From: Xestospongia bergquistia
Lineage: Eukaryota > Porifera > Demospongiae > Haplosclerida > Petrosiidae
Assembly: GCA_963965975.1 (NCBI GenBank)
Contig: OZ014424.1
Coordinates: forward strand, 744,001 to 808,000
Length of the DNA stretch: 64,000 nt
Direction: 5' to 3'
The notes below the pieces were generated by a model. It ran no database searches, was not told the DNA's origin, and was given only the letters and a program-made list of their open reading frames with translations. Positions 12,418 to 23,623 of this stretch are shown piece by piece (the first letter of the stretch is position 1; every line of letters starts with the position of its first letter). The translations under genes were made by a program, and so were the position numbers.

Positions 12418-13578
12418 TCATTTTATGTACAGTTCCAGTAAATCGATAGGAACATCTTCATCCCATGACCCATATAGTAAGTATAATCTTACTTCGATGG
12501 CATCATTGGTGGTTTCAGGAAGACTCTTATAAAACCATGGCATGTTGGGATGGCCAGTACAACAAGGACCTTCTAAACTAAGACAATTCTGTCCATCCCA
12601 TAGTACATCACTAGCATAAAGAAGCCCAGTAAAACTATGTCCAAGAGGCAGTCCTGCCTCACAGTAGTAATCATTACCGACAAATGGTGGAGGAGCATTA
12701 TAAGAGTAACCTGTATTACAAGGACAATCGTAAAGATATACCCCATTCTGATGTATTCCACCAGCATAAGTCCAGATGTGTTTACGTGGGTTACTTCCGT
12801 GTGTAATAGAATATCCACAAACATAGTTACTATCAATACCTGCACCATTTAAGTATCCGTGAAATGCATCTGGTGAGTGATATTGATACCCCCTCATTTG
12901 TCCACAGACCTTGGAGTAATTAAACCCATTCACAGGAAAAAATATTGAATTGCAATCACCTTGAGCACTAGGACTGCTTCCACACAGGTTATGATTAATA
13001 TTGTTATAAGTTAATTCAGTCATTCCATTAGGACATGTGCCACCTGGCTCAGTCATATTTACATAGGCTACTCTCATCCATCCTCCTTCTCCATCACAGT
13101 AGTTGGTATCCATTTTGCAATAAACTTGTTGTACTTCTCCATTTAAACCATATATAGAATAGTTTCCAGACTGAGCTGAAGGATTAGTCTCAAGAATATG
13201 TTTGCAAGAAAATTTTTTGGCATTAATTTCTGAATTAATTGTACTGCTGATGTTGAAGAGAAACTGCATTACTTCATCTGATAGCTGTGTTGTGTTATCC
13301 CCACAGTTATTGTCCTCAACTATTTCGATAAAACACTCTGCTTTCTCTATTTGTCCTGAATAGGGAGAAGTATAACATGATGGAGCTGCACTAGTACTAC
13401 TGACATTAGCTAGTAGTGTTGCAGTAAAGTCCTCAAGTTCATACTCTGGTCTAGAGTAATTAGCATCACAATATGAAGTACAGTAGACATGAACATCTTG
13501 TTCTTTCACTTGAAGCTGTGCAGCACAAGCGACAATCAGTGCTAAGAATAAGGCTCGAAAAGACATTATTAATTGCAT
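12418..13578 (-). CDS. Secreted fibrinogen-related/intelectin-like protein
   Basis: A 386-residue single-exon protein. The start used is either the Met at 13578 or MSFRALFLALIVACAA four codons later; both leave an N-terminal signal peptide and no membrane anchor. Residues from about 130 carry SCKHILETNP, GNYSIYGLNGEVQQVYCKMD and GEGGWMRVAYVNMT, the pattern of a fibrinogen-like C-type fold start, followed by a Cys-rich region (VCGQMRGYQY, YVCGYSITHGSNPRKHIW, CPCNTGY). Many N-glycosylation motifs are present. Families of this type are expanded in sponges and are usually proposed as lectins or pattern-recognition proteins; ligand and role are not visible from the sequence. It lacks introns, unlike its flanking genes, and separates NAGPA from its former neighbour NSMAF. 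Confidence 0.7.
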   Translation of the reverse strand: MQLIMSFRALFLALIVACAAQLQVKEQDVHVYCTSYCDANYSRPEYELEDFTATLLANVSSTSAAPSCYTSPYSGQIEKAECFIEIVEDNNCGDNTTQLSDEVMQFLFNISSTINSEINAKKFSCKHILETNPSAQSGNYSIYGLNGEVQQVYCKMDTNYCDGEGGWMRVAYVNMTEPGGTCPNGMTELTYNNINHNLCGSSPSAQGDCNSIFFPVNGFNYSKVCGQMRGYQYHSPDAFHGYLNGAGIDSNYVCGYSITHGSNPRKHIWTYAGGIHQNGVYLYDCPCNTGYSYNAPPPFVGNDYYCEAGLPLGHSFTGLLYASDVLWDGQNCLSLEGPCCTGHPNMPWFYKSLPETTNDAIEVRLYLLYGSWDEDVPIDLLELYIK

Positions 13579-14189
13579 GCAGTGCTATTATGCTAGTACT
13601 GATATATAGTTGACTTATTGAAGTTTATGTAATGAAAAATTTACATATATATTCCTGAAATAAAAATTATTCATGACAAACTATACAATACTAATGAAAT
13701 TTGGTCTAACTGTTTGATCATCATCATGAATATTAATTAATAATAATTTACAGGAAGAGACCTCACACATATAGATTGCTATTATAGAAACAACAGACTG
13801 GATGAAAACTGCGTGAAACAGAATCAGAAAATGACCACTGAGTAAGAGCATTTATATGACAGTTCTGTTCACTGTTGTGAAGCTATGGACTGAGCACCAT
13901 GACATCACTGGCAACTGCTCACTCAGTGTCATGATCAAAGGGAATAATCATACAGAAAGTAACTATAATGGGTATGTAGTTTTATTGAACAAAAGTATTT
14001 GAAATCATGTGATCCAAAACAGTCTTAAGACTGCTTGGCATAAATAACATACAAGCAGAAAAGATTATAGTTACAAATTAATCTACTTGAAAGCATATTA
14101 GCTATGATGGATTTTCCTTTCTACTTTATGTTTCAACATTCACATCTAGCCACATTATAAGTACTGAAGTGGTTGATCTGCGTTGTATT
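13579..14189. other. Intergenic, nothing recognised
   Basis: Upstream region of the fibrinogen-like gene. No coding or repeat structure is recognised. Confidence 0.4.
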
Positions 14190-14300
14190 TTCAAAGGGCA
14201 CCAATCTCAAGATAAAAAGATGCATAGTAGATTCCATGACAGTTATGTTTGAAAATGGGTGGAGCTGAGCAATGAGACATGCCCTCAATTATGAAAACCA
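14180..14300 (-). pseudogene. Relic of the NAGPA 5' end
   Basis: On the minus strand, an ATG at 14235 is followed by codons for FILRLVPF, matching the NAGPA N-terminus (GFILRLVPFSK). The upstream DNA, with its GGGTGGAGCTGA block, matches 12125-12145. Similarity ends after about 15 codons. It indicates that NAGPA and NSMAF were once divergent neighbours. Confidence 0.75.
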
Positions 14301-14320
14301 TAGTTAACTCCGCCTTTAAG

Positions 14321-17009
14321 ATGGCGACCAAGAAGACTGGTCCTTGGTCCAGTGAAAACACACTTGTAACAACACGTAGAAGTAGTTTTACTTCAGAAAG
14401 GTAAGTAAAAAGATGAAAATTAGTATTTAGAAGAAAAAATGTCTGCACTGTTGTTATGTAATGTGTTACACGTTGCTATCAATGCGATCATGTGATTATT
14501 ATATTTGCAGGTTTTCACTATTATTACTGGAGTTTGGTGAGATATATTTTGAGGACTTTAGTGCTAACTATTACCCATCATCACCTAGTGATGCAGAAGC
14601 AGTTGAAAGGTGAACACTTAAACATTGTTATCTTGCTAGCATCTTTAAAAAGTTACTGTCCTTTTAATTAGGAAGCAACGAGGACGTTTAAAATTATGTT
14701 CAGGTTCTCTCCTGTTTGATCCGTTAGAGATAACACATCCTATTGTTAAAGTAATGACACTCATCTCTTTAACTATTTAGTTCTAATTGAGTTATTATGT
14801 CCGCTTGTCTCCTTACATATATTATAATAAATGTCTCCATTCACTGACCTACAAATCTATTCATTTAGATATCCTTCAAAGACTGCAAGACAATACGAAA
14901 TTACAAACCACAAAGACAATCAAAGTATGTGAGGCTATATAACAGTGGTACATGTAGTATGTAGAATATATACTCATATAATGGAGAAATGTACATATAT
15001 ATGTACACATACATATATATGTATGTGTATATAGTCCAGTTGTGTTTCTATCTAAACAATAGATGTGTTAATAACTGTTAATATCAACAGGTAATACTTG
15101 TGAATAACTGTTAATAGTATAACTAATCATTGAGAAGAATGAAGTCTGTATATTTGCAATATAAATTGACTAATAATTAAAGATAATTTAAGTAAAAATT
15201 TTGATAGTATAATTCTAAATTGAAACTGTTACTTAAACTATTCTTTCTTGATATTTTTGATAAATATATTATAACTAATACAAGTTTGTTTTCATATAGA
15301 GCTCTCTCTTTCTCTTTCAGAATTCCAGAAAATACTTTCATTGTTATTGCTACTCAAGTGACAGAGATGTTAGAACGGAATATTATCGCTCCTTATCAAT
15401 TCATTAAAGTAGGTGAAGTCTATTATATGATGTCATAATGATGTCATTTATTTAGGAGGAGAGACGATTGATGTTTTCGTTAACATATGGTAATATAGAT
15501 GCTGTATTATCTCAAATATTAACAGTATGTAATATATAGTATATATAATTTATATTAACAGTATGTAATATATAGTATATATAATTTATATTAACAGTAT
15601 GTAATATATAGTATATATAATTTATATTAACAGTATGTAATATATAGTATATATAATTTATATTAACAGTATGTGATATATAGTATATATAATTTATATT
15701 AACAGTATGTAATATATAGTATATATAATTTTTTATGAAGGCTTTGTTTATTGTAGCTTCAAAGAGCAACAAAATTACCTAGAAGAGATCAAAATTCTCT
15801 TGTAAGTCAATAAATAATTTCTGGTTACTCTCTCTCTCTCTCTCTGTGTGTCTCTGTCTCTGTCTGTCTGTCTGTCTGTCTGTCTCTGTCTGTCTCTGTC
15901 TGTCTCTCTCTCTCTTTCTCTCTTAGATTGAAAGTATAGTTTCCAGTCGAGAGTCAGAAGTTTCTTTCAACACAAGTTGGTTGGAAAACCTGTATGAAGA
16001 ACTCGTTTTAGAAACATATGGTTGGTACACAAAATTATATGAAAGATCATGTGACTTTGAGTTCATTGTCATGTGACTTCTGTAGGTGAGCGTGTGACTC
16101 CATTAGTATCTAATCCTGGTCGCATTATGCTGACATCATCGAGAATATATTTTCAGCCATTTAATAATGTAGAAGTGGTAAGTTAATTAACAGTTAATTA
16201 CAAGGGGCCTGGTTATTATGAGTTAATATTACAGGACCCAGTGGTTAAATTAGAACTCTCTTCACTCACATATGCAATGAAACGTCGTTATATGTTAAGA
16301 CACGTAGTAAGTCCTCTAATGAACAGGGGCTCACCCATTTTATTTTCATTCAATAATTATAGGGGCTAGAATTATATACTCGTGGAGGACAAAATATTTT
16401 CTTGGTCTTCCCATCCCCCTCTAAGAGGAACTCCCTGTATGATAAGCTAATTAATATAGAAGAGGTCAAATTAGAGACGACAGATTTAATAGAGAAGACC
16501 CAACAATGGCAGACTGGAGAAATATCTAATTACAACTACCTTATGTTCTTAAATTTGTAAGCAGTTAAATAATTATTTTTAATAACTATACTAGTTAATT
16601 AAATAACTGTACTGGTTAATTAACTATTATTTTATTATATAGTATGGGTGATAGAAGTTTCAGTGATATAATGCAGTATCCCGTAATGCCTTGGATCATT
16701 GCTGACTATACCAGTGATACATTAGGTAAAATGTCTGCCTATTTTTTATTTATTTGCTATATCTATTGATCTGTCTATCCTCTTATCAGATTTGACAAAT
16801 CCTAGTACATTTAGAGACTTAACTAAACCGATAGGAGCATTAAGTGAAGACAGATTAGAGTTTTATAAAGTTGGTTCATTTTCCTGTATATTAACAGTAA
16901 TGATGTATTCTTGTATAGAAACGTTGTTCAGAAATGTCTGGTAGGAAGTTCCTCTATGGTACTCACTACTCGGCACCTGGTTATGTGTTATATTTTCTTG
17001 TAAGGACAG

Positions 17010-17043
<34 letters not shown>

Positions 17044-20012
17044 TTTACTTTATTATTTTTGTCCACCCACTAGCTCCTGAGTGTTTATTATGTTTGCAAA
17101 ATGGAAAATTTGATCAAGCTAATAGATTATTTCACAGGTTATATTATCAACAATACTACTAATATCATTATTATCACATACATGTACTATTTAGTGTGGC
17201 TACAACGTGGGAAAATGTCCTTACTGATCATGCTGATGTTAAAGAGGTCAGTCCAATCACATTATATATGATACTAGTATCATTGCATCATGTTTACAGC
17301 TTATTCCAGAGTTTTATCAACCTCCTGGTGACTTCTTGTTAAATCTTTTGGTATATAATATATGCCTCTCTTGTTATATATATATATATATATTGGTATA
17401 ATAGGGTCTTAATCTTGGAATAAGGAGTGACGGTGTTCGAGTCAATGATGTTGTCCTACCACCTTGGGCAAAAGGTAAGGAACGAGATAACACCCCCTTT
17501 CTTATCTAGTATCTACCTCCTTTCTTTCTTTTTCACAGATGCTCGGGATTTCTGTAAGAAGTGTCAAGCAGCTCTTGAATGTGACTATGTCTCTGATAGA
17601 TTACATCATTGGATTGATCTTATATTTGGTTACAAACAACAAGGACTTGAAGCAGAAAAAGCTGATAATGGTCAGCAAAAAATAATATTAAAAATGACTT
17701 ACTCCTTTTCTTACAGTCTTCCATTATCTAACTTACGAGTCTTCTTCAGCCATTGAACAGTATGTATTCTATGATGCTGTTCACTTACAAACACTTCTCC
17801 TTTAGAATGACTGATCCTGAGATGAGAGCAGCTATTGAACTACAAATTAAAGAGTTTGGTCAGACACCAAAACAGCTGTTTAGAAAACCTCATCCCAAAC
17901 GAAGAATAAGAACCAAATCACCAGAACCAAATAATAGAACTGAGTCTGAATCTAACTTGGTTGATGGTATGAGATTCAGTCCAAGTGACTCACTCTCTAG
18001 TAATTCAGATTGGGTCTTTGTTCAAGGTATGAGAATATGGGAATGAGTCCTATTGTACTATATTCTCATAGTACCATCTAATGAAGAGCTAGAAATCAAT
18101 ACAAATATGATATTAAAGTTAAAAACATTACAGAGAGCACACAAAGAGTATGTCCCTGTTATTATGTATAGGGTGTGGTTTATTGTGATCATTTTTGTAG
18201 ACCAATATCTTCTATAAAATTATCACATGATTGTAAAACTGTCTTCTCAGTTTCCCACGGTAAGATTGGGTTGGAAGAATAGATGGATCAATAGATATTT
18301 GAAGTCAACTTGTATACTTATTTCCCTCCTCAGATAAAACTCTTAAAGTACATCAAATCAATGACTGGGAAATGTTAAGAAGTGCTTCAATATCAAGTCT
18401 TGTTAGTTGAATGATAACATAGTCATCCATTTTTAACAGCAATGTATCTATTCTCTGAGCTATGTATCCATTCTTACCTTCTATATATCCATTTACAGCC
18501 ACTCTCTAGTATTGCTACATTTCCTGATTCTAAAGTAGTAGCTGTTGGTTCCTGGGACAATAATGTGTATGTAATCACATGTTTGTCATGTGATGATCAT
18601 GTGATCACTATATACTCTACAGATATTTATATTCGATTGAGTTTGCAGCTGTCGTAAGTTCTTGTTATGCTCATGATAGCTCAGGTAATGGATACATAGA
18701 ATGATAAATGGACGTATAGATATTATAATGGATTGATGTTTTCTCTAGTAACTTGTCTGTGTTGGAAAGGTGATCGGTTAGCTACTGGATCCTGGGACTC
18801 TACTGTTAAGGTACATATGTGTCATATGATACATGTATTGTAGTCATGTGATCATTGGAGCAGGTTTGGGATGTGCCTTCGTGTAATAAACCTCCTCCTC
18901 CTGAAATGATTGTGAGTAATCCCCTTAGTTATTAATGATTAATTAATTTAACTTATTATAGGCTGAGCTGGATCATGATAATGAAGTAAGTTATGATTGA
19001 GCTATTTAGTAACAGCTTCTAAAAATAGAAATTATTGTATAGTATGAAAAGCTATTAATAGTAACAGTTACTATAATTATAACAGTAATATTATTTTCAG
19101 GTGACATCATTAGATATGAATACTGATGTATCTCTTGTTGTATCAGGAGTATCAGATGGTAAGAGAGAGAGATCATAATACATTCTATTTATCATAATCA
19201 GGTTTTGTAGCTGTATGGAGTATTGAACATCAAGCGAAAGAATTTGAAATCAAAGGTAGACACGCCCACTATACAATAAAGTACTATCTTTATAATAGCA
19301 CATGATGGAGAAGTATTGTCAGTAGTTTTCAGTCCTGGTAAATATCAATACTATTAATAACTTATATTATATTTTAATATAATGTCAATAGATGGGACTA
19401 ATATATGTACTACTGGTAGTGATGGATATATTAAGTTAATAAGTGTTGGAGAACGATGTGAATTGATAACAATAAAACAAAAGGAGCCATACCAGTGAGT
19501 TCATCCATTAGTTGTTATGTATCCATGGTAACTGATTATCTCCATTGTGATTGGTTTGTCTATCCATTGTGATAACTTTTTTTCTCCATTTTTAATAAAC
19601 TATTTGTTGTTATTAGCTGTGTAGTGTGGAGGGAAGATCGTCTAATATGTGGTGGACAATTAGGTACTCTCTCAATACTAGACAGTACAACTTTAAATGT
19701 GATTAATTCTGCTAAGTCTCATACAGGTAAATCAAGACACAGACCCATACCAGTACATGGAAATATAGAAATATTAAACTCATTCCTATACTATTATTAC
19801 TTCTTTAAGTCTCATTCCTATACCAGTACTTATAGTAGTATGTTTTGCTTCAGACAGATTCCCATACCTACTGAAAACAGAAATATTATTGTAAATTAAA
19901 TCTCTGCCCATTTTCTCTAGGTACCATCACCAGTATAGACGTCTCCTTGTCCAATAATTTAGTGGTAACTGGTAGTAAGGACAGAGCAATAGGGGTGTGG
20001 TCTATTAGCTAG
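14321..20012 (+). CDS. NSMAF: NSMAF/FAN: GRAM-BEACH-WD40 protein
   Basis: Orthologue of FAN, the adaptor that in mammals binds the TNF receptor and neutral sphingomyelinase-2 activity. About 35 exons, from 14321-14400 to 19921-20012, with nearly all borders GT-AG and phases consistent. The N-terminal part has SERFSLLLLEFGEIYFEDF. A GRAM/PH-type region (exons 8-11; ERVTPLVSNPGRIMLTSS, IYFQPFNNVE) is followed by the BEACH domain (about 16643-17759) with YPVMPWIIADYTSDTLDL, NPSTFRDLTKPIGAL, LYGTHYSAPGYVLYFLVR, LIPEFYQPPGDFLLN and HHWIDLIFGYKQQG, then FGQTPKQLF. WD40 repeats follow (18072-20012; GSWDNNVYLYS, LATGSWDSTVKVWD), ending GVWSIS. The start is the first in-frame ATG, within AAGATGGCG. 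Introns are typically 45-110 bp. Cytosolic adaptor; sponge partners are unknown. Confidence 0.96.
15525..15731 (+). repeat. 36-bp intronic minisatellite containing the 5' splice site
   Basis: Five full copies and one partial copy of a 36-bp unit start exactly at the donor after NSMAF exon 6. Each unit ends in ATTAACA and is followed by GTATGT, so the exon end and donor are reproduced six times. One copy has GTGATA instead of GTAATA. Confidence 0.95.
15825..15925 (+). repeat. (TCTG)n/(CT)n polypyrimidine tract in NSMAF intron
   Basis: A simple-sequence run of CT, TCTG and TGTC units directly upstream of the acceptor of NSMAF exon 8 (15927). It doubles as an extended polypyrimidine tract. Confidence 0.9.
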
Positions 20013-20331
20013 CTATAACTTCTCATCGTCAAACAATATCAAGAATTTGACATATCTCATCTCCTGCAGTTTAATTTATAATGTATTATATCTTAATTCC
20101 TTTTGTATTTTGTGTTCGGACAGGTTCTGCCTTCCCACTCTGTATAATTTATTTTGTTTAGTATTGTAACTATGGTTACTAATAGCCTATGATATAGGTG
20201 ACATATAAGTTGATTGTAGATCACTATGACAACTAAGGTCTAGATGAGTAAACATCAGTACTTAACCACAGTGACCTAGAATAGCAGTTGTCATAGCAAC
20301 ATTAATGATTTAAATACTATAATACAAAGTT

Positions 20332-20977
20332 CTACGAATTCTTTTCAATATAATCTCTTATTTGTTGTAATAGTTCCTTTTTTACATAGTCAGGTACTAA
20401 AGCTATAAAAGTGTGGTAATAGTCACATGATTAATGATATTCATAGCATGTACCTCGTGCTTTCGGTGTGATTTCATCCACTAATCCATCTACTGTTACA
20501 TTACTGAGACCTTTGCGATTAATAATTTCTAAAAAAAAGAATTCAAACAAATTTAATAAACTAGCTATACATTTCAATATGACAAAGAACTGCACTTATC
20601 CAGTCATTGAGTGGGAAAAATGCCAAGATTCCAGACTACAGATAACGATAGTATTGTAACTTACTAGTATATTTTGTTTTTTCCAATGTATATTTAATTG
20701 TTAATGTACCTTTACAATGTTCCTTTAAGTTATCTCTCCAGCCTGATTCCCGTAATCTCATTCTCAGCAACTCTTTCAACCTAGGTAGCAACAAGGGAGG
20801 ATAATCATAAACCACACCCACTAATTATGTACCTTTCTTTCTCTCCACTTTCCTCTAATTTTTGGTTAATTTGTGTTTTCATTTGAGTCTCCCGCTTCTT
20901 CCTTTCGCTCTGAAAACTGAAGAAAGGGAACAAAAAAATTGGAAAGAGTTTTAGAAACACACTCACTCAGCAGACAT
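20332..20977 (-). CDS. ENY2: ENY2, SAGA/TREX-2 subunit
   Basis: Small subunit of the SAGA deubiquitinase module and the TREX-2 mRNA-export complex. Minus-strand exons: an 11-nt first exon 20977-20967 (ATG TCT GCT GA), then one with KTQINQKLEESGEKER, one at about 20780-20727 with RLKELLRMRLRESGWRDNLK, one at about 20534-20453 (NRKGLSNVTVDGLVDEITPK), and a last one with VPDYVKKELLQQIRDYIEKN before TAG at 20334. These are the standard helices of the roughly 100-residue family. It is head to head with GOT2, with 54 bp between the start codons, and tail to tail with NSMAF. The very short first exon is inferred from phase and could be placed differently. Confidence 0.9.
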
Positions 20978-21031
20978 GATTATTTTAGGGGGTGTGGTAA
21001 AACTAGTAACGCCCCTTTATTCTGCACAAAG
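20978..21031. promoter_or_regulatory. 54-bp shared ENY2/GOT2 promoter core
   Basis: Only 54 bp separate the two divergent start codons. It contains GGGGTGTGG and a GCCCC box. Transcription starts must lie here or inside the first exons. Confidence 0.6.
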
Positions 21032-23358
21032 ATGGCTTTCAGTAGACTTTCCTCAGCTCTAAGACCTTTTTGCAACAGATCTTGGCTAACAGCAGCAGCT
21101 AGAGCAAGGTAACATAGTCGATACGTCATCATTTACTTGTTAAAATTCCCAAAGACTCCCTAAAATAGTTGCATTTAAATTGGGCACTGTACATATATTT
21201 CATTTATCTATTCATATGAGTATCAGGTCCCTTTTTCTCTAGTTCCTGGTGGTCACATGTTGAGGTTGGACCTCCCGATCCCATATTTGGTCTATTAGAG
21301 GCTTATAATAAAGAACAAAGGTCACCCAAAGTTAATTTGACTGTGGGGGCGTACAGGGATAATGAAGGAAAGCCATATGTCCTCGACGTTGTTCAAAAGG
21401 TAAGTCATGTGATATTGTTAATAGATCATGTGACTTATATTGCAGATTGAGAGAGCACATTTAGAGAAGCACAATGAGAAGGAATATGCTGGTATATTAG
21501 GATATCCAGCATTTCATAAAGCAGCCATTGAATTTGCGTTAACAAAAGAAGAGAGACATGTCCAAGAAAATTTAGTGAGGACATTATCTGTTTGTTAGTT
21601 TATCCATTAATTAGCCCATCCATCTATTGATCCATCTATTCATCCATTTGTCAATCCATCTGTCCATTTATCCCTCCATTCATCCATTGTAGTATGTATC
21701 CGCTCAAGCTGTGGGTGGTACTGGTGCACTAAGAATCATTGCTTTGTTTCTGGTATGGATTAAGCACATGATTATCACATGATATACACACATCCTGTAT
21801 ATATAGGGTAGGTTTTATCCTCATGGTAAGACCATATATGTACCAGCACCTACCTGGGGGAACCATTCTCCTGTTTTCAAGTAAGTACCCTTCATCCATT
21901 ATTAGTACATATGCATCCATTGCGTCTATTGTTGTTTTTATGTGTCCATTTTAGAAACTCTGGTCTTGAGGTCGAGTATTATCGTCACTTTAAACCTGAA
22001 ACATGTGGTTTTGATGCTGAAGCTTGCTACGAAGATCTAAGAGTGAGTATATCACATGATCAATCATGTGATAGTCATGTGGGACTGTTATCTGATATAA
22101 TTTTTAATCTTCTAGAAAATACCAGATCGTTCCATGATATTGTTCCATGCTTGTGGTCACAATCCTACTGGTATTGATCCTACGGTAAGTCATACAAGAG
22201 AAAGGGACAATACACATTACCCCTGTAATTATCCTATTTAATTGACTGCTCCATTATCTAGTTGGATGAATGGGCAGAGTTGTCAAAAATATGTAAGGTA
22301 AAGAACCACTCCATATTGAGCACATTATATATGCTAAACTTACAGGAGAAACAACACTATGTCTTCATTGATATGGCTTATCAAGGATTCTCTACTGGAG
22401 ATCTTGACAGAGATGCTTCAGCTTTGAGGTTGTTTGTAAGAGATGGTCATAAACTTTCATATGCTCAATCATTTTCAAAGAACATGGGTTTGTATGGTAA
22501 GTATTTGTTAAATGGGATCAATTTATTGTTTATCTATGCATCCATTGTTTGTTTTATATGTCCATTCCTTTTAACCATTTATCCATTCATTTAGGTGAGC
22601 GTGTAGGAGCAGTCACTATATTATGCGATAATGAGCAGGAACGTCAAGCTCTGGAGTCCCAGCTAAAGATAATAGTCCGACCAATGTACTCTAACCCTCC
22701 AATTCATGGAGCTAGAATTGCTGTTGATATTCTTACTAATCCTGAATACAAAAGTCAATGGTAATACTGTTAGCTATGTATATATTTGTGTGTGTGTGTG
22801 TGTCAACATTATATTGTATAATTGACTCATTATATCAATAAACTGTCAAATGTTATTGTTCCTATACAAATAACAGATCATTGGTCATATAAAGGATAGT
22901 TAGTTATATTTATGACATAACTACTTAATGTATCTAATTATATTATATTAGGTTGGTAGAGATGAAAGGTATGGCAGACCGTATTACTGAAATGAGGACA
23001 GCTTTAAAGGACTCATTAGCTAAACATGGTAGGCTGTATTATGATGTGAGTATGTGTTATGATATGTAATGGTTGGTATAGGGTCTATAAAAGACTGGTC
23101 TCATGTCACTAAACAGATTGGTATGTTCTGTTATAGTGGACTATCTGCTGAGCAGGTTTGGATGAATGAATGGATGGAAACAGTTTTGCTTGATGGTAGA
23201 GAGCAAGTATTACACATCTCTCTTTCTCTCTTTAGGTTGACTTACTTCGTACAGAGTATGCTATCTATATGACAAGAGATGGTAGAATATCTATACCAGC
23301 TCTATGTTCAACTAATGTTGACTATGTTGCTAAAGCTATCCATGAGATCACTCAATAA
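21032..23358 (+). CDS. GOT2: Mitochondrial aspartate aminotransferase
   Basis: PLP enzyme that interconverts aspartate/2-oxoglutarate and oxaloacetate/glutamate in the mitochondrial matrix (malate-aspartate shuttle). About 14 exons, beginning 21032-21108, 21243-21399 and 21446-21574, and ending 23236-23358. The N-terminus [18 protein letters not shown] is Arg-rich without acids, a mitochondrial presequence. It is followed by [63 protein letters not shown] and [15 protein letters not shown] with the Schiff-base lysine, then NPPIHGARI with the substrate-binding Arg. Full length (about 420 residues). A tandem paralogue follows at 23624. A polyadenylation signal AATAAA lies at 23487-23492. Confidence 0.97.
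21600..21690 (+). repeat. Degenerate (CATT/CATC)n repeat in GOT2 intron
   Basis: Tetranucleotide-rich CCAT-CCAT pattern just before the exon at 21693. Similar tracts lie at 24040-24180 and 25430-25530 in the paralogue. Confidence 0.8.
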
Positions 23359-23486
23359 CTGACTACAGCTGCAGTAGTATTTGATAGTTCATTCAGTACT
23401 AGTTAGATTTAATATTTTCAATTGACTGAGACAGCTGAATTTTCTCTCTTATTAATTTTGTTAAATTGTTATAATTTAGAAAATAC

Positions 23487-23492
23487 AATAAA
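23487..23492 (+). promoter_or_regulatory. GOT2 polyadenylation signal
   Basis: AATAAA 129 bp downstream of the GOT2 stop codon. Confidence 0.6.
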
Positions 23493-23623
23493 GATTATAG
23501 AAGTTCAGTAGATTTATAACTTTGTTGAGATAAATGATTTCATTGTTATTTTATATAATTCAATTATTACTATGGTAATACAGTTAAAACAGCTGAGGTC
23601 ACACTATCATAGGCAGAGGCAAG

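Noticed and set aside
15512-15772. A minus-strand repeat protein (NINYIYYILHTV units)
   Set aside because: It is the translation of the 36-bp intronic minisatellite in NSMAF and has no other support.
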